Shown: positions 26,623 through 37,997, numbered from the stretch's first letter. The stretch is 64,000 bases of DNA from Nocardia vinacea (GCF_035920345.1 NZ_CP109149.1:4402001-4466000); one strand, 5' to 3'. Numbers and translations are program-made. The notes: a model not told the origin generated them from the sequence alone.

Positions 26623-29600
26623 TCAGTCGCGCGGCTTCTCGCGCAGCTCGTAGGCCTCGATCACGTCGCCTTCCTTGATGTCGTTGTAGGTCAACGTCAT
26701 ACCGCATTCGAAGCCCTCGCGGACCTCGGTGACGTCGTCCTTCTCCCGCTTCAAGGTGGAGATCGTGACCGTCTCGGCGACCACCAAGTTGTCGCGGAGC
26801 AGGCGCGCCTTGGCGTTGCGCTTGACCGAACCCGAGGTGACCATGCAGCCGGCGATATTGCCGACCTTCGACGAACGGAAGATCGCGCGGATCTCCGCCC
26901 GGCCCAGCTCGACCTCTTCGTAGATCGGCTTGAGCATGCCCTTGAGGGCCTTCTCGATTTCGTCGATGGCCTGGTAGATCACCGAGTAGTACCGGATGTC
27001 CACACCTTCGCGGTTGGCCAGCTCGGTCGCCTTACCCTCGGCCCGGACGTTGAACCCGATGATGATCGCGTTCGACGCCGACGCCAGGTTGACGTTGGTC
27101 TCGGTGACGCCACCGACACCGCGGTCGATGACCCGCAGGCGCACCTCGTCGTCGATCTGGATACCGAGCAGCGCCTCCTCGAGGGCCTCGACGGTACCGG
27201 AGTTGTCGCCCTTGAGGATCAGGTTGAGCTCCGAAGTCTCCTTCAGCGCGGCATCCAGATCTTCCAGGCTGATCCGCTTGCGGCTGCGCGCGGCCAGTGC
27301 GTTGCGCTTGCGCGCATTGCGCCGGTCGGCGATCTGGCGAGCGATCCGGTCCTCGTCGACGACGAGCAGGTTGTCACCGGCGCCCGGCACCGACGTGAAG
27401 CCGATGACCTGGACCGGCCGCGACGGCAGCGCCGCGACGACATCGTCGCCGTGCTCGTCGACCATGCGGCGGACGCGACCGTAGGCGTCACCCGCCACGA
27501 TCGAGTCACCGACGCGCAGCGTGCCGCGCTGGATGAGCACGGTAGCTACCGGGCCTCGGCCGCGGTCGAGGTGCGCTTCGATGGCGACACCCTGTGCGTC
27601 CATGTCCGGGTTGGCCCGCAGATCCAGCGCTGCGTCCGCGGTCAGCAGGACCGCCTCGAGCAGTTGCTCGATATTGGTCCCCTGCTTGGCGGAGATATCG
27701 ACGAACATGGTGTCGCCACCGTATTCCTCGGCAACCAGGTTGTATTCGGTCAGCTGCTGCCGGATCTTGTCCGGGTTCGCGCCTTCCTTGTCGATCTTGT
27801 TGACCGCGACCACGATCGGCACGTCGGCCGCCTGCGCGTGGTTGATGGCCTCCACCGTCTGCGGCATGACGCCGTCGTCGGCGGCGACCACCAGGATCGC
27901 GATATCGGTGGCCTTCGCACCACGGGCACGCATGGCGGTGAACGCCTCGTGACCCGGGGTGTCGATGAAGGTGATGAGCCGGTCGTTATCGCCCAGATGG
28001 GTGAGCACCTGGTAGGCGCCGATGTGCTGGGTGATGCCACCGGCCTCGCCCTCACGGACGTTGGCCTTACGGATGGTGTCGAGCAGTCGGGTTTTACCGT
28101 GGTCGACGTGACCCATGACGGTCACCACCGGCGGACGCTGTTCGAGGTCTTCCTCGCCGCCCTCGTCCTCACCGTAGGTCAGGTCGAACGATTCCAGCAG
28201 CTCGCGGTCCTCGTCCTCGGGGCTGACCACGTGCACGACGTAGTTCATCTCGCTGCCGAGCAGCTCGAGGGTCTCGTCGTTCACCGACTGGGTCGCGGTG
28301 ACCATCTCACCGAGGTTGAACAGGGCTTGCACCAAGGCGGCCGGGTTCGCATCGATCTTCTCCGCGAAGTCCGACAGCGAGGCACCCCGGGCGAGACGGA
28401 TGATCTCGCCGTTACCGCGCGGCAGCCGCACGCCACCGATGGCGGGGGCTTGCATGCTTTCGTACTCGGCGCGCTTCGCCCGCTTCGACTTACGGCCACG
28501 ACGCGGGGCGCCACCGGGACGACCGAACGCACCGGCCGCACCGCCACGGCCACCGGGACCACCCGGACGACCGCCGCCACCGCCACCGGGACGACCGCGG
28601 AAACCACCGGCCGCGGGAGCACCGGCACCTGCACCGGGCGCACCCGTGCCACCGCCACCCTGGCCGCCGCGGTAGCCACCGCCACCGCCACCACCGGGAC
28701 GACCGCCGCCGCCACCACCGGGGCCGCCGCCGGGACGACCCGGACGACCGGCACCCGCGCCGCCGCCCGGACCCGGACGGGCCGAACGTGCGGGCATGGC
28801 ACCCGGATTCGGGCGCGGCGGCATCGAGCCGGGGCTCGGACGCGGACCACCGGGACGCGGACCACCCTGGCCCGGAGACGGACGCCGCTCGCCCTGGGCG
28901 CCACCCGGACGGGGACCGCCCTGGGCCGGACCTGGACGCGGACCCTGGCCGGGACCCGGACGCGGGCCACCCTGGCCGGCGCCCGGACGGGGTGCACCCT
29001 GGCCGGGAGTCGGACGCGCGGCGGGACGCTCACGATCGGGAGCCGAGGAGAAGGGGTTGTTGCCGACGCGCGGGGTCTTCGGGCCCGGCTTCGGACCGCC
29101 GGGACCACCCGGACGCGGGCCACCCTGGGCCGGAGCACCGGAACGCTGCTGCTGACCGGGACGGGCACCGCCCGGCGTCGGGCGCTGCCCCCCTTGGGAG
29201 GGGGCACCGTGAGCCGGAGCGGACTGGGCCGGAGTGGCCTTCGCCGCAGGAGCCACCGGGGTCTCCTGCGCCGGGGTGCTCTGCGCGGGCTTGGCCGGAG
29301 CCGGGCCGGGACGAGCCGCGGGGCTCGGACGGACGGCGTCGGACGGACGCGCGGCAGGAGCCGCGGTCTCACGGGCGGCCGGAGCCGCCGGGGCTGTTGC
29401 CTGCGCGGGCGCAGGAGCGGGGGTACGGGGACCCGGACGCGGACCGCCGCCTGCGGCGGGCTTCGCGGCCGGAGTGCTCGACGGTGCGGAACCGGGGCGC
29501 GTCCCGGACTTCGCGCTGCCGTTCGCCGGGGCGGACTTACCTGCCACCGACTCGCGCAGTCGACGTGCGACGGGTGCTTCCACCGTCGAGGACGCCGACT

Positions 29601-29697
29601 TCACGAACTCGCCCTGCTCCTTGAGCGTTGCGAGTAGTTCTTTGCTTGTGACACCGAGTTCTTTGGCCAACTCGTGCACGCGGGCCTTGCCTGCCAC
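26623..29697 (-). CDS. infB: translation initiation factor IF-2
   Basis: 1024 residues from GTG 29697, with AGGAG five bases upstream; the frame extends four codons further to an ATG that lacks this spacing. IF2_N domain ([25 protein letters not shown]), then about 340 residues of Pro/Gly/Arg/Ala low complexity with GPRPG-type repeats, then the G domain ([16 protein letters not shown] near residue 529; [20 protein letters not shown]) and domains II-IV ([20 protein letters not shown]). It brings fMet-tRNA to the 30S subunit. The long disordered N-terminal region is usual for actinobacteria. Confidence 0.97.
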   Translation of the reverse strand: MAGKARVHELAKELGVTSKELLATLKEQGEFVKSASSTVEAPVARRLRESVAGKSAPANGSAKSGTRPGSAPSSTPAAKPAAGGGPRPGPRTPAPAPAQATAPAAPAARETAAPAARPSDAVRPSPAARPGPAPAKPAQSTPAQETPVAPAAKATPAQSAPAHGAPSQGGQRPTPGGARPGQQQRSGAPAQGGPRPGGPGGPKPGPKTPRVGNNPFSSAPDRERPAARPTPGQGAPRPGAGQGGPRPGPGQGPRPGPAQGGPRPGGAQGERRPSPGQGGPRPGGPRPSPGSMPPRPNPGAMPARSARPGPGGGAGAGRPGRPGGGPGGGGGGRPGGGGGGGYRGGQGGGGTGAPGAGAGAPAAGGFRGRPGGGGGGRPGGPGGRGGAAGAFGRPGGAPRRGRKSKRAKRAEYESMQAPAIGGVRLPRGNGEIIRLARGASLSDFAEKIDANPAALVQALFNLGEMVTATQSVNDETLELLGSEMNYVVHVVSPEDEDRELLESFDLTYGEDEGGEEDLEQRPPVVTVMGHVDHGKTRLLDTIRKANVREGEAGGITQHIGAYQVLTHLGDNDRLITFIDTPGHEAFTAMRARGAKATDIAILVVAADDGVMPQTVEAINHAQAADVPIVVAVNKIDKEGANPDKIRQQLTEYNLVAEEYGGDTMFVDISAKQGTNIEQLLEAVLLTADAALDLRANPDMDAQGVAIEAHLDRGRGPVATVLIQRGTLRVGDSIVAGDAYGRVRRMVDEHGDDVVAALPSRPVQVIGFTSVPGAGDNLLVVDEDRIARQIADRRNARKRNALAARSRKRISLEDLDAALKETSELNLILKGDNSGTVEALEEALLGIQIDDEVRLRVIDRGVGGVTETNVNLASASNAIIIGFNVRAEGKATELANREGVDIRYYSVIYQAIDEIEKALKGMLKPIYEEVELGRAEIRAIFRSSKVGNIAGCMVTSGSVKRNAKARLLRDNLVVAETVTISTLKREKDDVTEVREGFECGMTLTYNDIKEGDVIEAYELREKPRD

Positions 29698-29805
29698 TGC
29701 TCTCCTCACTGAGAGGTCGAGCAGTGCCTCCGCCTAGGGAAGGCGGGCCCGCACGACCTCGGGTTATCTCCGATGGACGTTCATCGTTGGTGCTTCACGG
29801 TGTGC

Positions 29806-30138
29806 TCATGAGTGCTCGTGCCTGTTCTCGAGGTACTTCTCCAGGGCTGAGATATCCAGTTTTCCGGACACTCGTAGTGCTCTGCCGAATGCTCGGCGTC
29901 GTTCTGCGGTGCGCAAACAAACCGAAACGGGGTGCAGCCAGGCACCCCGTCCGGGAAGTCTGCGCCACGGATCGGGAACTATCGCAACAACCTCGGAACC
30001 GTCACCGGTTTCACAGTCCTGCGCCACGATCCGCAACAGATCGACGGCCAACTCGCGCTTTCGGCACCCGATGCACGTCCGCTCCGGGGCTGCTCGACGT
30101 CGGTGCGCCGGGGCCAGCTCGGTGGTGCGTTCGGACAA
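29806..30138 (-). CDS. ylxR: YlxR-family RNA-binding protein
   Basis: About 110 residues. The family motif PERTCIGCRKRELAVDLLRIV and the later GRGAWLHPVSVCLRTAERRRAFGRALR are clear. YlxR proteins are small nucleic-acid-binding proteins always found between nusA and infB. The start is uncertain: the only ATG is far upstream inside nusA, so I use a TTG at 30138 (LSERTTELAPAHRRR). No strong ribosome-binding site is visible there. Confidence 0.85.
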   Translation of the reverse strand: MSERTTELAPAHRRRAAPERTCIGCRKRELAVDLLRIVAQDCETGDGSEVVAIVPDPWRRLPGRGAWLHPVSVCLRTAERRRAFGRALRVSGKLDISALEKYLENRHEHS

Positions 30139-30260
30139 AGAAACCGAAGGCTCGCGTTGAACCTGAGACCACTCTACCGCTGTCCCGCTCGGAACACCGA
30201 ACCCCGCCCCTTCGGAAGTTACGAATATGTCATCCGGCGGGCTCGATTCGCGGGAATCGA

Positions 30261-31292
30261 TCAACTCCGATGCGCCTCCGTCCGCACACTGCCGCTGCCC
30301 GCATCCGGGGTGGCATCGCTGCGGATATCGATCCGCCAACCGGTCAGGCGGGCCGCCAACCTGGCGTTCTGCCCCTCCTTACCGATGGCGAGCGAGAGCT
30401 GGAAGTCGGGGACGACCACGCGTGCGGCGCGGGCTTCGGGATCCACGATCGTGACCGAGACAACTTTCGACGGCGACAGCGCATTCCCGACGAAGGTCGC
30501 CGGATCATCGGCGTGATCGATGATGTCGATCTTCTCCCCCGCCAGTTCGCTCATCACGTTGCGCACGCGCTGACCCATCGGGCCGATGCACGCGCCCTTG
30601 GCATTGACGCCGGGCACGGTGGTGCGCACCGCGATCTTGGAGCGGTGTCCGGCCTCGCGGGCGACCGCGACGATCTCCACCGAACCGTCGGCGATCTCGG
30701 GCACCTCGAGCGCGAACAGTCGGCGCACCAGATTCGGATGGGTGCGCGAGAGGGTGATCTGCGGGCCGCGCGGGCCGCGGGAGACACCGACGACGTAACA
30801 CTTGATCCGGTCGCCGTGCTCATAGCTCTCGCCGGGCACCTGCTCGGCCGGCGGGATCAGTCCCTCGGTGCCGTGCAGTTCGCTGCCGATACGCACCACG
30901 ACGGTGCCGCGGGCATTGGCACGGGCATCGCGCTGCACCACGCCGCCGACGATGTCGCCCTCATGGGTGGAGAATTCGCCGAAGGACTTCTCGTTCTCGG
31001 CATCGCGCAACCGCTGCAGCACCACCTGGCGCGCGGTGGTCGCCGCGATCCGGCCGAAACCCTCTGGGGTGTCGTCCCATTCGGAGAGCACATTGCCGTC
31101 GGCGTCGAGTTCGCGCGCCATCACCCGGACCACGCCGGTCTTCTGGTTGATATCGATGCGCGCGGTGGGCTGGTGGCCCTCGGTATGACGGTAGGCCGTG
31201 AGCAGTGCCGACTCGATCGCGGAGATCACGGTCTCGATCGAGATCCCTTTATCGGCGACTATCGCGCGCAGGGCTTCGATTTCGATGTTCAT
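30261..31292 (-). CDS. nusA: transcription termination/antitermination factor NusA
   Basis: 343 residues: N-terminal RNA-polymerase-binding domain ([35 protein letters not shown]), S1 domain ([26 protein letters not shown]), and two KH domains ([42 protein letters not shown]). As in other actinobacteria, the C-terminal acidic repeats of E. coli NusA are absent. It overlaps rimP by 4 bp (ATGA). Confidence 0.97.
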   Translation of the reverse strand: MNIEIEALRAIVADKGISIETVISAIESALLTAYRHTEGHQPTARIDINQKTGVVRVMARELDADGNVLSEWDDTPEGFGRIAATTARQVVLQRLRDAENEKSFGEFSTHEGDIVGGVVQRDARANARGTVVVRIGSELHGTEGLIPPAEQVPGESYEHGDRIKCYVVGVSRGPRGPQITLSRTHPNLVRRLFALEVPEIADGSVEIVAVAREAGHRSKIAVRTTVPGVNAKGACIGPMGQRVRNVMSELAGEKIDIIDHADDPATFVGNALSPSKVVSVTIVDPEARAARVVVPDFQLSLAIGKEGQNARLAARLTGWRIDIRSDATPDAGSGSVRTEAHRS

Positions 31293-32002
31293 TCCACGAT
31301 CCCTTCGGTCGGCGAATCGGACGCTGTGTTGTTTCGAGCGACCTGCAAGAAGTCGCTAGCGGCTACAGATTCTGTCGGTTCATCTGGTACTTCGGTTGTT
31401 CCTCGGACATCGGCGGTGGGGTCCACCGCTTCCTCTTGCCCCGGCCGCGGACGACCGGGCGCGACTCCGCCCGCGAGTTCCAGTTCCCGCCCGCCGGGCG
31501 GGTTGAATTCCACTTGGACGACCGCCTCGGCGATATCGGCCAGCGGAATCGTCACCCGGTGCGGTTTGTTCTTCCCGCCGAGCACCAGCGCCACCGTGTC
31601 ATCGGTGAGGACACCGACCCTGGCCTCGAACTTGTCCGATGACTTCGGATCCGGCGAGGAGGCACCGGCGCGCAGCTTGATCCGCACCTTGCGGCCCTGG
31701 GCGCGGCGCCAGTGGCGGTCGACGGTGAGCGGACGGTCGATGCCGGGGGTGGTCACCTCGAGCAGGTAGGGCGTCTCGCCGAAATCGCCCGCGCTGTCGA
31801 GGGCCTCGGATAGCTCCGTGCTCAGTCCGGCAATGGTGTCGAGATCGGAAGCGGCATCGCTGTCGACGATCACCTTCACCCGAGCCTGGGCATCCACATG
31901 CTTGCCCGCCGTCGAGATATCGACACCCTCGAGGTCGAATCCTCGGCGCTCGACGAGCCCAGCAACGAGCTGGCTCACCCTTTCCTCCGTCGGCATGGGC
32001 AT
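31289..32002 (-). CDS. rimP: ribosome maturation factor RimP
   Basis: 237 residues from ATG 32002, with AGGAG nine bases upstream. N-terminal domain ([42 protein letters not shown], the family signature) and C-terminal SH3-like domain ([31 protein letters not shown]). A long acidic and Pro-rich tail (about 60 residues) extends past the core. It is needed for 30S assembly and is the first gene of the rimP-nusA-ylxR-infB operon. Confidence 0.94.
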   Translation of the reverse strand: MPMPTEERVSQLVAGLVERRGFDLEGVDISTAGKHVDAQARVKVIVDSDAASDLDTIAGLSTELSEALDSAGDFGETPYLLEVTTPGIDRPLTVDRHWRRAQGRKVRIKLRAGASSPDPKSSDKFEARVGVLTDDTVALVLGGKNKPHRVTIPLADIAEAVVQVEFNPPGGRELELAGGVAPGRPRPGQEEAVDPTADVRGTTEVPDEPTESVAASDFLQVARNNTASDSPTEGIVE

Positions 32003-32207
32003 GTGGGGCGGCTCCTGGTTCAGTTGTCAGACGGCGGGAAATTTCTCTACCGGAGATCTAGCGTAACGCGCCTCGAGAGTGTAAAGGACCAGCGGCCTCG
32101 AGCAAGTTTCCTGGCCACGCGCCCGAAACACGGCGTGCCGGGCCTGGCACCGACCGCACGGCAGACGCTCGGTCGGCCGTGCCGCGCGAATCTGGCACGA
32201 TGGTGCC

Positions 32208-32828
32208 GTGCCAATCCGCCTCTCCGCCCCGCCGCACGCCGGGTGCACTTCCGGCATCCCCATCGACCGGCATCAAACCCAGCACGGCAGCGCCGGCGTC
32301 GGTCGCACCGGCATCGTCGACCGCCGCACCGCATTGCGGCTGGCCGGCGGCACGACCGTGGGTGTGCTAGCCGTCGGCGCCGTGGCCGGATGTACGGATA
32401 AGACGGTGTATCAGCCCGATCCGCTTGCCGCACAAGAGAACCTGGCGCGCGCCGACGCAGCGGCCGCGACGGCGGCGATCGCGGTGACGCCGCAGCGGCA
32501 TGCCGCATTGACCGCGATCGCGAACGAACGCACCGCACACGCGGATGCGCTGCGTGCCGAAATCAACCGTGCGATCGGCGTTTACGGTGACGGCACTACT
32601 CCGACGCACCGCACCCGCGAAGTCACCCCGCCCGCTTCCGGCACTTCTCCCGCGGCATCGGGCGCATCAACCACCACTCCGCCGAGCATCGACGAGTTGC
32701 GCACGCGGCTGGCCAAATCGCAGCAGTCCGCGGGTGATCTCGCCCGCACCCAATCCGGTTATCGCGCAGGACTATTGGCCTCGATCAGCGCATCGTGCGC
32801 GGCGCAGGCGGGGGTGTTGCTGGCATGA
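32208..32828 (+). CDS. Tat-type putative lipoprotein
   Basis: 206 residues from GTG 32208. A twin-arginine motif (VDRRTALRLAGG) is followed by a hydrophobic stretch and a lipobox (GAVAGC), so the mature protein probably starts at that Cys and is lipid-anchored outside. The rest is Ala-rich and helical with a Thr/Ser/Pro linker (PPASGTSPAASGASTTTPPS). It occupies the place of M. tuberculosis Rv2843 between rimP and proS. It is followed by the DUF4439 gene; function unknown. Confidence 0.75.
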   Translation: MPIRLSAPPHAGCTSGIPIDRHQTQHGSAGVGRTGIVDRRTALRLAGGTTVGVLAVGAVAGCTDKTVYQPDPLAAQENLARADAAAATAAIAVTPQRHAALTAIANERTAHADALRAEINRAIGVYGDGTTPTHRTREVTPPASGTSPAASGASTTTPPSIDELRTRLAKSQQSAGDLARTQSGYRAGLLASISASCAAQAGVLLA

Positions 32829-32901
32829 GTCGTGCCGCCTCGACCTACCTCGCACGCCATGCCGGGCGCACCACTCAACTCATCCAGGCAGGGATGCGCA
32901 C

Positions 32902-33336
32902 ATGACCGAAGCCGAACGCCAAGCCCTGCTCGACGCGTTGCGCGCCGAATACGCGGCGGTGTACGCCTACGGCGTGATCGCGGCCTACGGCTCCGCCGAA
33001 CGAGTCCGCTTGATCGCGCAGGACACAGCCGCCCACCGTGCCCGCCGCGACACCACGATCGATGCGTTGAAGGCGGCCGGAGTCACGGTGCCACCGCCGG
33101 ACGCGGCCTACACCACGCCTTTCCCGGTGAACGATCCGATTCCGGCGGCGAATCTGGCCGTCACGGTGGAAACGGACACCGCCGTCGCCTGGCGCGCGGT
33201 CGTCGAGAACGGCAGCTCCGAATCCCTCCGCCGGACGGGCGTGGACGCCCTCACCGAATGCGCGCTGCGCCTGGCCACCTGGCAAGCGATCCTCGGCGCC
33301 AATCCACCGACAGTCGCCTTCCCGGGCAAGACCTAA
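32902..33336 (+). CDS. DUF4439 ferritin-like protein
   Basis: 144 residues from ATG 32902 (MTEAERQALLDALRAEYAAVYAYGV). Ferritin-like helices with E-Y-A-A-V-Y-A-Y and a later TAAHRARRDTTID, the DUF4439 pattern. It is the counterpart of M. tuberculosis Rv2844. No complete diiron ligand set (EXXH pairs) is obvious, so metal binding is uncertain. It lies 73 bp after the Tat lipoprotein and is presumably cotranscribed. Confidence 0.8.
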   Translation: MTEAERQALLDALRAEYAAVYAYGVIAAYGSAERVRLIAQDTAAHRARRDTTIDALKAAGVTVPPPDAAYTTPFPVNDPIPAANLAVTVETDTAVAWRAVVENGSSESLRRTGVDALTECALRLATWQAILGANPPTVAFPGKT

Positions 33337-33360
33337 CCGCCCGCTGCGCACCTTTTCGCC

Positions 33361-33398
33361 CGCCGCGCACGGATTCGTCAGCGAATCCGTGCGCGGCG
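33361..33398. terminator. bidirectional terminator
   Basis: A perfect 17-bp stem (CGCCGCGCACGGATTCG with its complement at 33382-33398) and TCAG loop, between the convergent DUF4439 and acyl-CoA dehydrogenase genes. A partial third copy of the arm (ATCCGTGCGCGG) follows at 33404. Confidence 0.8.
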
Positions 33399-33439
33399 CG
33401 CCAATCCGTGCGCGGAGCGGGTGGCCAGTGTGATCGCGA

Positions 33440-35191
33440 CTACGGGCGCATTTCGTAGGTGCTGTCGTAGGCGGCGACTTCGGCCCAGACACGGTCGAAG
33501 CAGGGACGGTCGGCGACCGGCGGGCGCAGGGCGGAAGCTGCCCAGGCCTGCTGGTCGGGGGTGGCGGAGGGCTTGCCGTAGAGGGTGGTGGCGTGGCCGT
33601 TGAAGTCCCGGATCTGGAAGTCGAAGATCTGCTCGATGACGTCGCGGTCCAGGCCGGTGATGGCCGCCTGCTCCAGGATCAGCTGGCCGTAGACCACCAG
33701 GGAGAACAGGTGGCCGATGGTCAGCATGAAGTCCAGATCCTTCTGCTGATCGGCATCGGGAGCTGCCGTGGTCAGCAGGGTGCGCAGGGCCTGGGCTTGT
33801 TCGTAGAAGCGCGCGACATTCGGCAGATCGGCGTGCTTTTCGTACACGGGGGTCCAGTCGGCGAACTGCACCTTGCCCGCGCCACGAGCCGGGCCCTGCC
33901 GGAAGAAGAACTCGTCGTCGGCCGCATCGAGGCGGGTACCGATCTCCGGGTAGTCCTTCGGGTTGAACAGGTAGTTCGGCATGAACTTCAGGATCTGGCC
34001 GACATTGACATGCACCGTGCCCTCGAGCCGGGGCAGCGTCCCGATATAGCGGGCGACCTGCGCGAAGTAGGTGTTCTTCTCGAATCCCTTGGCGGCCAGC
34101 ACATCCAGCAGCAGCGTCATGACGGTCTCGCCCTCGGAAGTCACCTTGGACTTGGTCATCGGGTTGAACAGCAGGTAGCGGCGGTCCTCGAGGCTGGCGC
34201 TGCGGAAGTAGTCGACGGCCCGGTCGCTGAACAGCTTCATCGCGACGATGCGCGCGTACGCATCCACAAAATTCGTTCGCACATGCGGGAATTCGGTGAC
34301 GGCCTGGCCGTAGAGGATGCGGTTGTTCGAGTGCGTGATGGCCTCGTAGAACGAGTGCTCGACCATGCCGATGCTGCCGTGGCACAGGTTGAACTTGCCG
34401 ACATTGACGGTGTTGAGCGCGGCGGAGAAGGCCTCGGGACCGGTGGACAGGATGTCGGCGGCGGTCACCGGGTAGTCGTGCAGCGCGAAGGTGCTGACAT
34501 ACAGCTGACCGTGGATGACGTTGTCGATGAGCTCGTAGCTGTCCTGGCGGCTGTCGGCAGCGAACCATACATAGCCGTCCGCACCCTCGATATCGGCGCG
34601 GCGGGAGAAGACCGACACCATCGAAGCGACATTGCCATTGCCGATGTAGTACTTGACGCCATTGGCGCGGAACAGGATTCCGGCCTCCGCATCCGCACTG
34701 CCCGGCTCGGTCGGTGTCAGGATCAGGTCGGTGTTGTAGATGTCGGCACCGTGGTCGCGCTCGGACAGACCGAATGCCATCACCTGGCCGTCGAGGAGAT
34801 CAGCGGCCGCGCGTTTCTTGGCGTCCTCGTTATCGCTCTGCCAGATCGGCCCGAGGCCCAGGATGGTGACCTGCTCGGCGTACCAGTACGCGAGACCGTA
34901 GAAGCCGAAGATTTCCGACAGCGCCGCATTGCGGGCACCGTCCCACCGCCGGTTCGCGTCACCGTCGGCGTAGGCGGCCGGGGTCAGGAAGGTCGCGAAC
35001 AGGCGCTCCTTCTTGACGAACTCGAGGAAGTCCGACACCCACACCGCATCCGCGTCATCGGCCAGCAGCTGCCGCTTGCCCCGCGACTCGAACCACTCGA
35101 TGGTGGCCTTCAGCAGCCGCCGCGTCTCGGCGTCGAACTGCTTCGGGTCATAGCTGGTCGGGTTGAACAACAACGCGTCGGTGCTCGTCAT
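33440..35191 (-). CDS. acyl-CoA dehydrogenase (FadE-type)
   Basis: 583 residues, longer than the usual 380-400 of acyl-CoA dehydrogenases, like the FadE5-class enzymes with an extra C-terminal helical region. The middle domain has VMAFGLSERDHGADIYNTDLI, which lines the FAD and acyl-CoA pocket, and HGSIGMVEHSFYEAITHSNNRILYG. It oxidises acyl-CoA to trans-2-enoyl-CoA in fatty-acid beta-oxidation. A TetR-type palindrome lies 10 bp upstream of the start codon. Chain-length preference cannot be read from the sequence. Confidence 0.88.
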   Translation of the reverse strand: MTSTDALLFNPTSYDPKQFDAETRRLLKATIEWFESRGKRQLLADDADAVWVSDFLEFVKKERLFATFLTPAAYADGDANRRWDGARNAALSEIFGFYGLAYWYAEQVTILGLGPIWQSDNEDAKKRAAADLLDGQVMAFGLSERDHGADIYNTDLILTPTEPGSADAEAGILFRANGVKYYIGNGNVASMVSVFSRRADIEGADGYVWFAADSRQDSYELIDNVIHGQLYVSTFALHDYPVTAADILSTGPEAFSAALNTVNVGKFNLCHGSIGMVEHSFYEAITHSNNRILYGQAVTEFPHVRTNFVDAYARIVAMKLFSDRAVDYFRSASLEDRRYLLFNPMTKSKVTSEGETVMTLLLDVLAAKGFEKNTYFAQVARYIGTLPRLEGTVHVNVGQILKFMPNYLFNPKDYPEIGTRLDAADDEFFFRQGPARGAGKVQFADWTPVYEKHADLPNVARFYEQAQALRTLLTTAAPDADQQKDLDFMLTIGHLFSLVVYGQLILEQAAITGLDRDVIEQIFDFQIRDFNGHATTLYGKPSATPDQQAWAASALRPPVADRPCFDRVWAEVAAYDSTYEMRP

Positions 35192-35200
35192 GCCGCTAAC

Positions 35201-35214
35201 TTACCAGCGGGTAA
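35201..35214. promoter_or_regulatory. TetR-type operator of the acyl-CoA dehydrogenase gene
   Basis: TTACCAGCGGGTAA, a perfect 5-bp dyad around AGCG, directly upstream of the fadE-like start. Palindromes of the TTAC(C/T)-N4-GGTAA type are known operators of TetR repressors for lipid-degradation genes in mycobacteria. No such regulator gene is in the neighbourhood. Confidence 0.6.
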
Positions 35215-35291
35215 CAGCAGCCAGGAGGGGGTCCGCGATTACGGCCCGCCACGAATCGTGCCTACGGAACCGTAGGTCCGGACGTGTGCGA

Positions 35292-35327
35292 GAAGCCCGG
35301 TCGACCGGGCTCGGTCGACCGGGCTTC
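35292..35327 (-). terminator. proS terminator
   Basis: A perfect 15-bp stem (GAAGCCCGGTCGACC with complement 35313-35327), 6-nt loop, 24 bp after the proS stop. Confidence 0.8.
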
Positions 35328-35350
35328 CCTACGGTTGTCGAAGGCCGAAG

Positions 35351-37105
35351 CTACCGCCCGCCGCGGACCTGCGCGAGCACCGATTCGACCACCGAATCGG
35401 CCGGGACCTCGGTGGATTCGCCGGTGAAGCGGTCGCGGATCTCGACCTTGCCCTCGGCCCAGCCGCGGCCGACGACCACGACCAGCGGAACGCCGATCAG
35501 CTCGGAATCCTTGAACTTCACGCCGGGCGAGGCCTTGCGGTCGTCCAGGACGACTTCGAGTCCGGCCGTATCCAGCAGCGCCGCAACCTGTTCGCCGCCC
35601 TCGCGCGAGGAGTCGTCCTTGTTCGCGATTACCACGTGCACGTCGAACGGCGCGACCTCGCGTGGCCAGCGCAGCCCCTTCTCGTCGTGCTGCTGTTCGG
35701 CGATCACCGCGACCATGCGGGAGACGCCGACGCCGTAGGAGCCCATGGTGAGCCGCACCGGCTTGCCGTTCTCGCCGAGCACATCGACCTCGAAAGCATC
35801 GGTGTACTTGTTGCCGAGCTGGAAGATGTGGCCGATCTCGATGCCACGGGCGGATACCAGGACGCCGCGCCCGTCGGGCGAGGGATCGCCGTCACGCACA
35901 TCGGCGGCCTCGATGGTGCCGTCGGGGGTGAAGTCGCGGCCGGCGACCAGGCCGACGACATGCTTGCCCGGCTCGTCGGCGCCGGTGATCCAGCTGGTTC
36001 CGGTGCCGATGCGCGGGTCGACGAGGTAGCGAACACCGTTGGCTTGCAATGCCTTCGGGCCGATGTACCCCTTGACCAGGAACGAGTTGGCGGCGAAATC
36101 GGCCTCGGTGAGCAGTTCCACCTCGGCGGGTTCGACCGCGGCGCCGAGGCGCTTGTCGTCGACCTCGCGATCGCCCGGAATGCCGATACCGAGCAGTTCG
36201 GTCTTACCGTCCGGGTGGCGCAGCTTGACCATGATGTTCTTGAGGGTGTCGGCCGCGGTGACAGGTTGCGCGGAGATGCCCGCACTGTTCGCCCAATCCA
36301 CCAGCGTCGCGATGGTCGGGGTGTTCGGCGTGTCGTGTACGACGGCCGCGGGCAGACCCTCGATGGGTTGCGGTTCGGCAGCAGGCGTGACCACCGCTTC
36401 CACATTCGCGGCGTAGCCGGACTCGCGGCACACCACGTAGGTGTCCTCACCGACCGGGCTGTCCGCCAGGAATTCCTCCGACGCGCTGCCGCCCATCGCA
36501 CCCGAGGTGGCCGCGACGATGACGTACTCGACCCTGAGCCGGTTGAAAATGCGCTGGTAGGCCTCGCGATGCGCGTTGTAGCTGGCCTTGAGCCCGTCCT
36601 CGTCGAGATCGAAGGAATAGGAGTCCTTCATGATGAATTCGCGGCCGCGCAGAATGCCCGCGCGAGGCCGCTCCTCGTCGCGGTACTTGGTCTGGATCTG
36701 GTACAGCGTGACCGGCAGATCCTTGTACGAGCTGTATTCACCCTTCACGGTGAGCGCGAACAGCTCCTCGTGCGTAGGCCCCAGCAGATAGTCCGCGCCC
36801 TTGCGGTCCTGCAGCCGGAACAGGCCGTCACCGTATTCGGTCCACCGGTTGGTGGTCTCGTACGGTTCGCGCGGCAGCAGCGCGGGCAGCGAGATCTCCT
36901 GCGCGCCGATGGCGTTCATCTCCTCCCGCACGACCTGCTCGACCCGCCGCAGCACCCGCAGGCCCAGCGGCAGCCACGAGTACACGCCCGGGGCGATGCG
37001 CCGCACATATCCGGCGCGGACGAGGAGTTTGTGACTGGGCACCTCGGCGTCAGCGGGATCGTCGCGCAGGGTACGCAGGAACAGGTGGGAGAGGCGGGTG
37101 ATCAC
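35351..37105 (-). CDS. proS: prolyl-tRNA synthetase
   Basis: 584 residues from GTG 37105 ([22 protein letters not shown]). Class II motifs are visible: [20 protein letters not shown] (motif 1), [26 protein letters not shown] (motif 2), and [20 protein letters not shown] (motif 3). The bacterial-type INS editing domain lies between motifs 2 and 3 (from about residue 225 to 395), and the anticodon-binding domain is C-terminal ([10 protein letters not shown]). It charges tRNA-Pro and clears mischarged Ala. Matches M. tuberculosis Rv2845c. Confidence 0.97.
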   Translation of the reverse strand: MITRLSHLFLRTLRDDPADAEVPSHKLLVRAGYVRRIAPGVYSWLPLGLRVLRRVEQVVREEMNAIGAQEISLPALLPREPYETTNRWTEYGDGLFRLQDRKGADYLLGPTHEELFALTVKGEYSSYKDLPVTLYQIQTKYRDEERPRAGILRGREFIMKDSYSFDLDEDGLKASYNAHREAYQRIFNRLRVEYVIVAATSGAMGGSASEEFLADSPVGEDTYVVCRESGYAANVEAVVTPAAEPQPIEGLPAAVVHDTPNTPTIATLVDWANSAGISAQPVTAADTLKNIMVKLRHPDGKTELLGIGIPGDREVDDKRLGAAVEPAEVELLTEADFAANSFLVKGYIGPKALQANGVRYLVDPRIGTGTSWITGADEPGKHVVGLVAGRDFTPDGTIEAADVRDGDPSPDGRGVLVSARGIEIGHIFQLGNKYTDAFEVDVLGENGKPVRLTMGSYGVGVSRMVAVIAEQQHDEKGLRWPREVAPFDVHVVIANKDDSSREGGEQVAALLDTAGLEVVLDDRKASPGVKFKDSELIGVPLVVVVGRGWAEGKVEIRDRFTGESTEVPADSVVESVLAQVRGGR

Positions 37106-37160
37106 GGAACGACAGGGTAGTCGCTGGCCGGACGATGTCTGCAACGCATTGGCCCATTTC

Positions 37161-37224
37161 GGCGTGATCGGGGGCTCTCCGTGGTTACGCAAGCTACCGC
37201 CTCCGAGCCCTGACCGATCACGCC
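37161..37224. repeat. hairpin repeat element, copy 2
   Basis: 64 bp. Arms GGCGTGATCGG + GGGCTC pair perfectly with GAGCCC + CCGATCACGCC, leaving a 3-nt TGA bulge (17 bp in all). The 27-nt loop (37178-37204) is 24 of 27 or better identical to copy 1, while the arms are unrelated to copy 1. It lies between the divergent proS and yaaA starts. Confidence 0.9.
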
Positions 37225-37240
37225 GGTACCCTGTCCGTTC

Positions 37241-37987
37241 GTGCTGGTGCTGCTGCCCCCTTCCGAAACCAAGTCCGATGGCGGTACCGATGTGCCGCTG
37301 GAGCTGGAGTCGCTGGCGATGCCGCAGCTCGCGGCGGTGCGCGACCGGCTCATCGACGAGGTCGTCAAGCTGGCCGCCGACCCGGACGCTTCGCGCGCGG
37401 TGCTCGGCCTCGGCAAGGGGGCTGATACCGAGATCGCGCGCAATGCGACGCTGCGCACGTCAGCGACCCGGCCCGCGCTGGAGCGCTACACCGGCGTGCT
37501 CTACGACGCACTGGATGCCCGCTCCTTCACCAAGGTCCAACGCGCCAAGGCCTATGCCCGCCTCGGCATCGGCTCCGCCCTGTTCGGCGCCGTCCGCGCC
37601 GATGACCTCATCCCCGCCTACCGGCTCTCCGGCGGTTCCAAACTTCCCGGCCTCCCGACACTTTCCGCCATCTGGCGCGATGTCCTGCCCGACGCGCTGG
37701 TCGCCGAGGTCGCCGGTGAACTCGTCATCGACCTGCGCTCGGGCACCTACCAGCAGCTCGGCCGCATCCCCGACGCCATCACCGCCAATGTCCTCACTGA
37801 ACACCCCGACGGATCCCGAACCGTGGTGAGCCACTTCAACAAACACCACAAGGGCCTACTCGCCCGCGCCCTCGTCCTCACCCGCGCCGACCCCACCGAC
37901 ATCCGCGCCGTAGCCCGCGTAGCCACCAAATCCGGCCTCCGCACCGAAATAGCCTCCCCCACCGAACTCCTCATCATCACCGGCTGA
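37241..37987 (+). CDS. yaaA: YaaA/DUF328 peroxide-stress protein
   Basis: 248 residues from GTG 37241 ([15 protein letters not shown]). The family hallmarks PPSETK at the N-terminus, [18 protein letters not shown] and [14 protein letters not shown] are present. E. coli YaaA lowers free iron and limits DNA damage under peroxide stress; the fold binds DNA in structural work. The actinobacterial role is not established. Confidence 0.9.
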   Translation: MLVLLPPSETKSDGGTDVPLELESLAMPQLAAVRDRLIDEVVKLAADPDASRAVLGLGKGADTEIARNATLRTSATRPALERYTGVLYDALDARSFTKVQRAKAYARLGIGSALFGAVRADDLIPAYRLSGGSKLPGLPTLSAIWRDVLPDALVAEVAGELVIDLRSGTYQQLGRIPDAITANVLTEHPDGSRTVVSHFNKHHKGLLARALVLTRADPTDIRAVARVATKSGLRTEIASPTELLIITG

Positions 37988-37997
37988 TGTACGGCTG

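Noticed and set aside
26365..29637. 1090-codon open frame on the plus strand.
   Set aside because: It lies opposite infB and its Thr/Arg/Gly-rich part mirrors the low-complexity region of IF-2.
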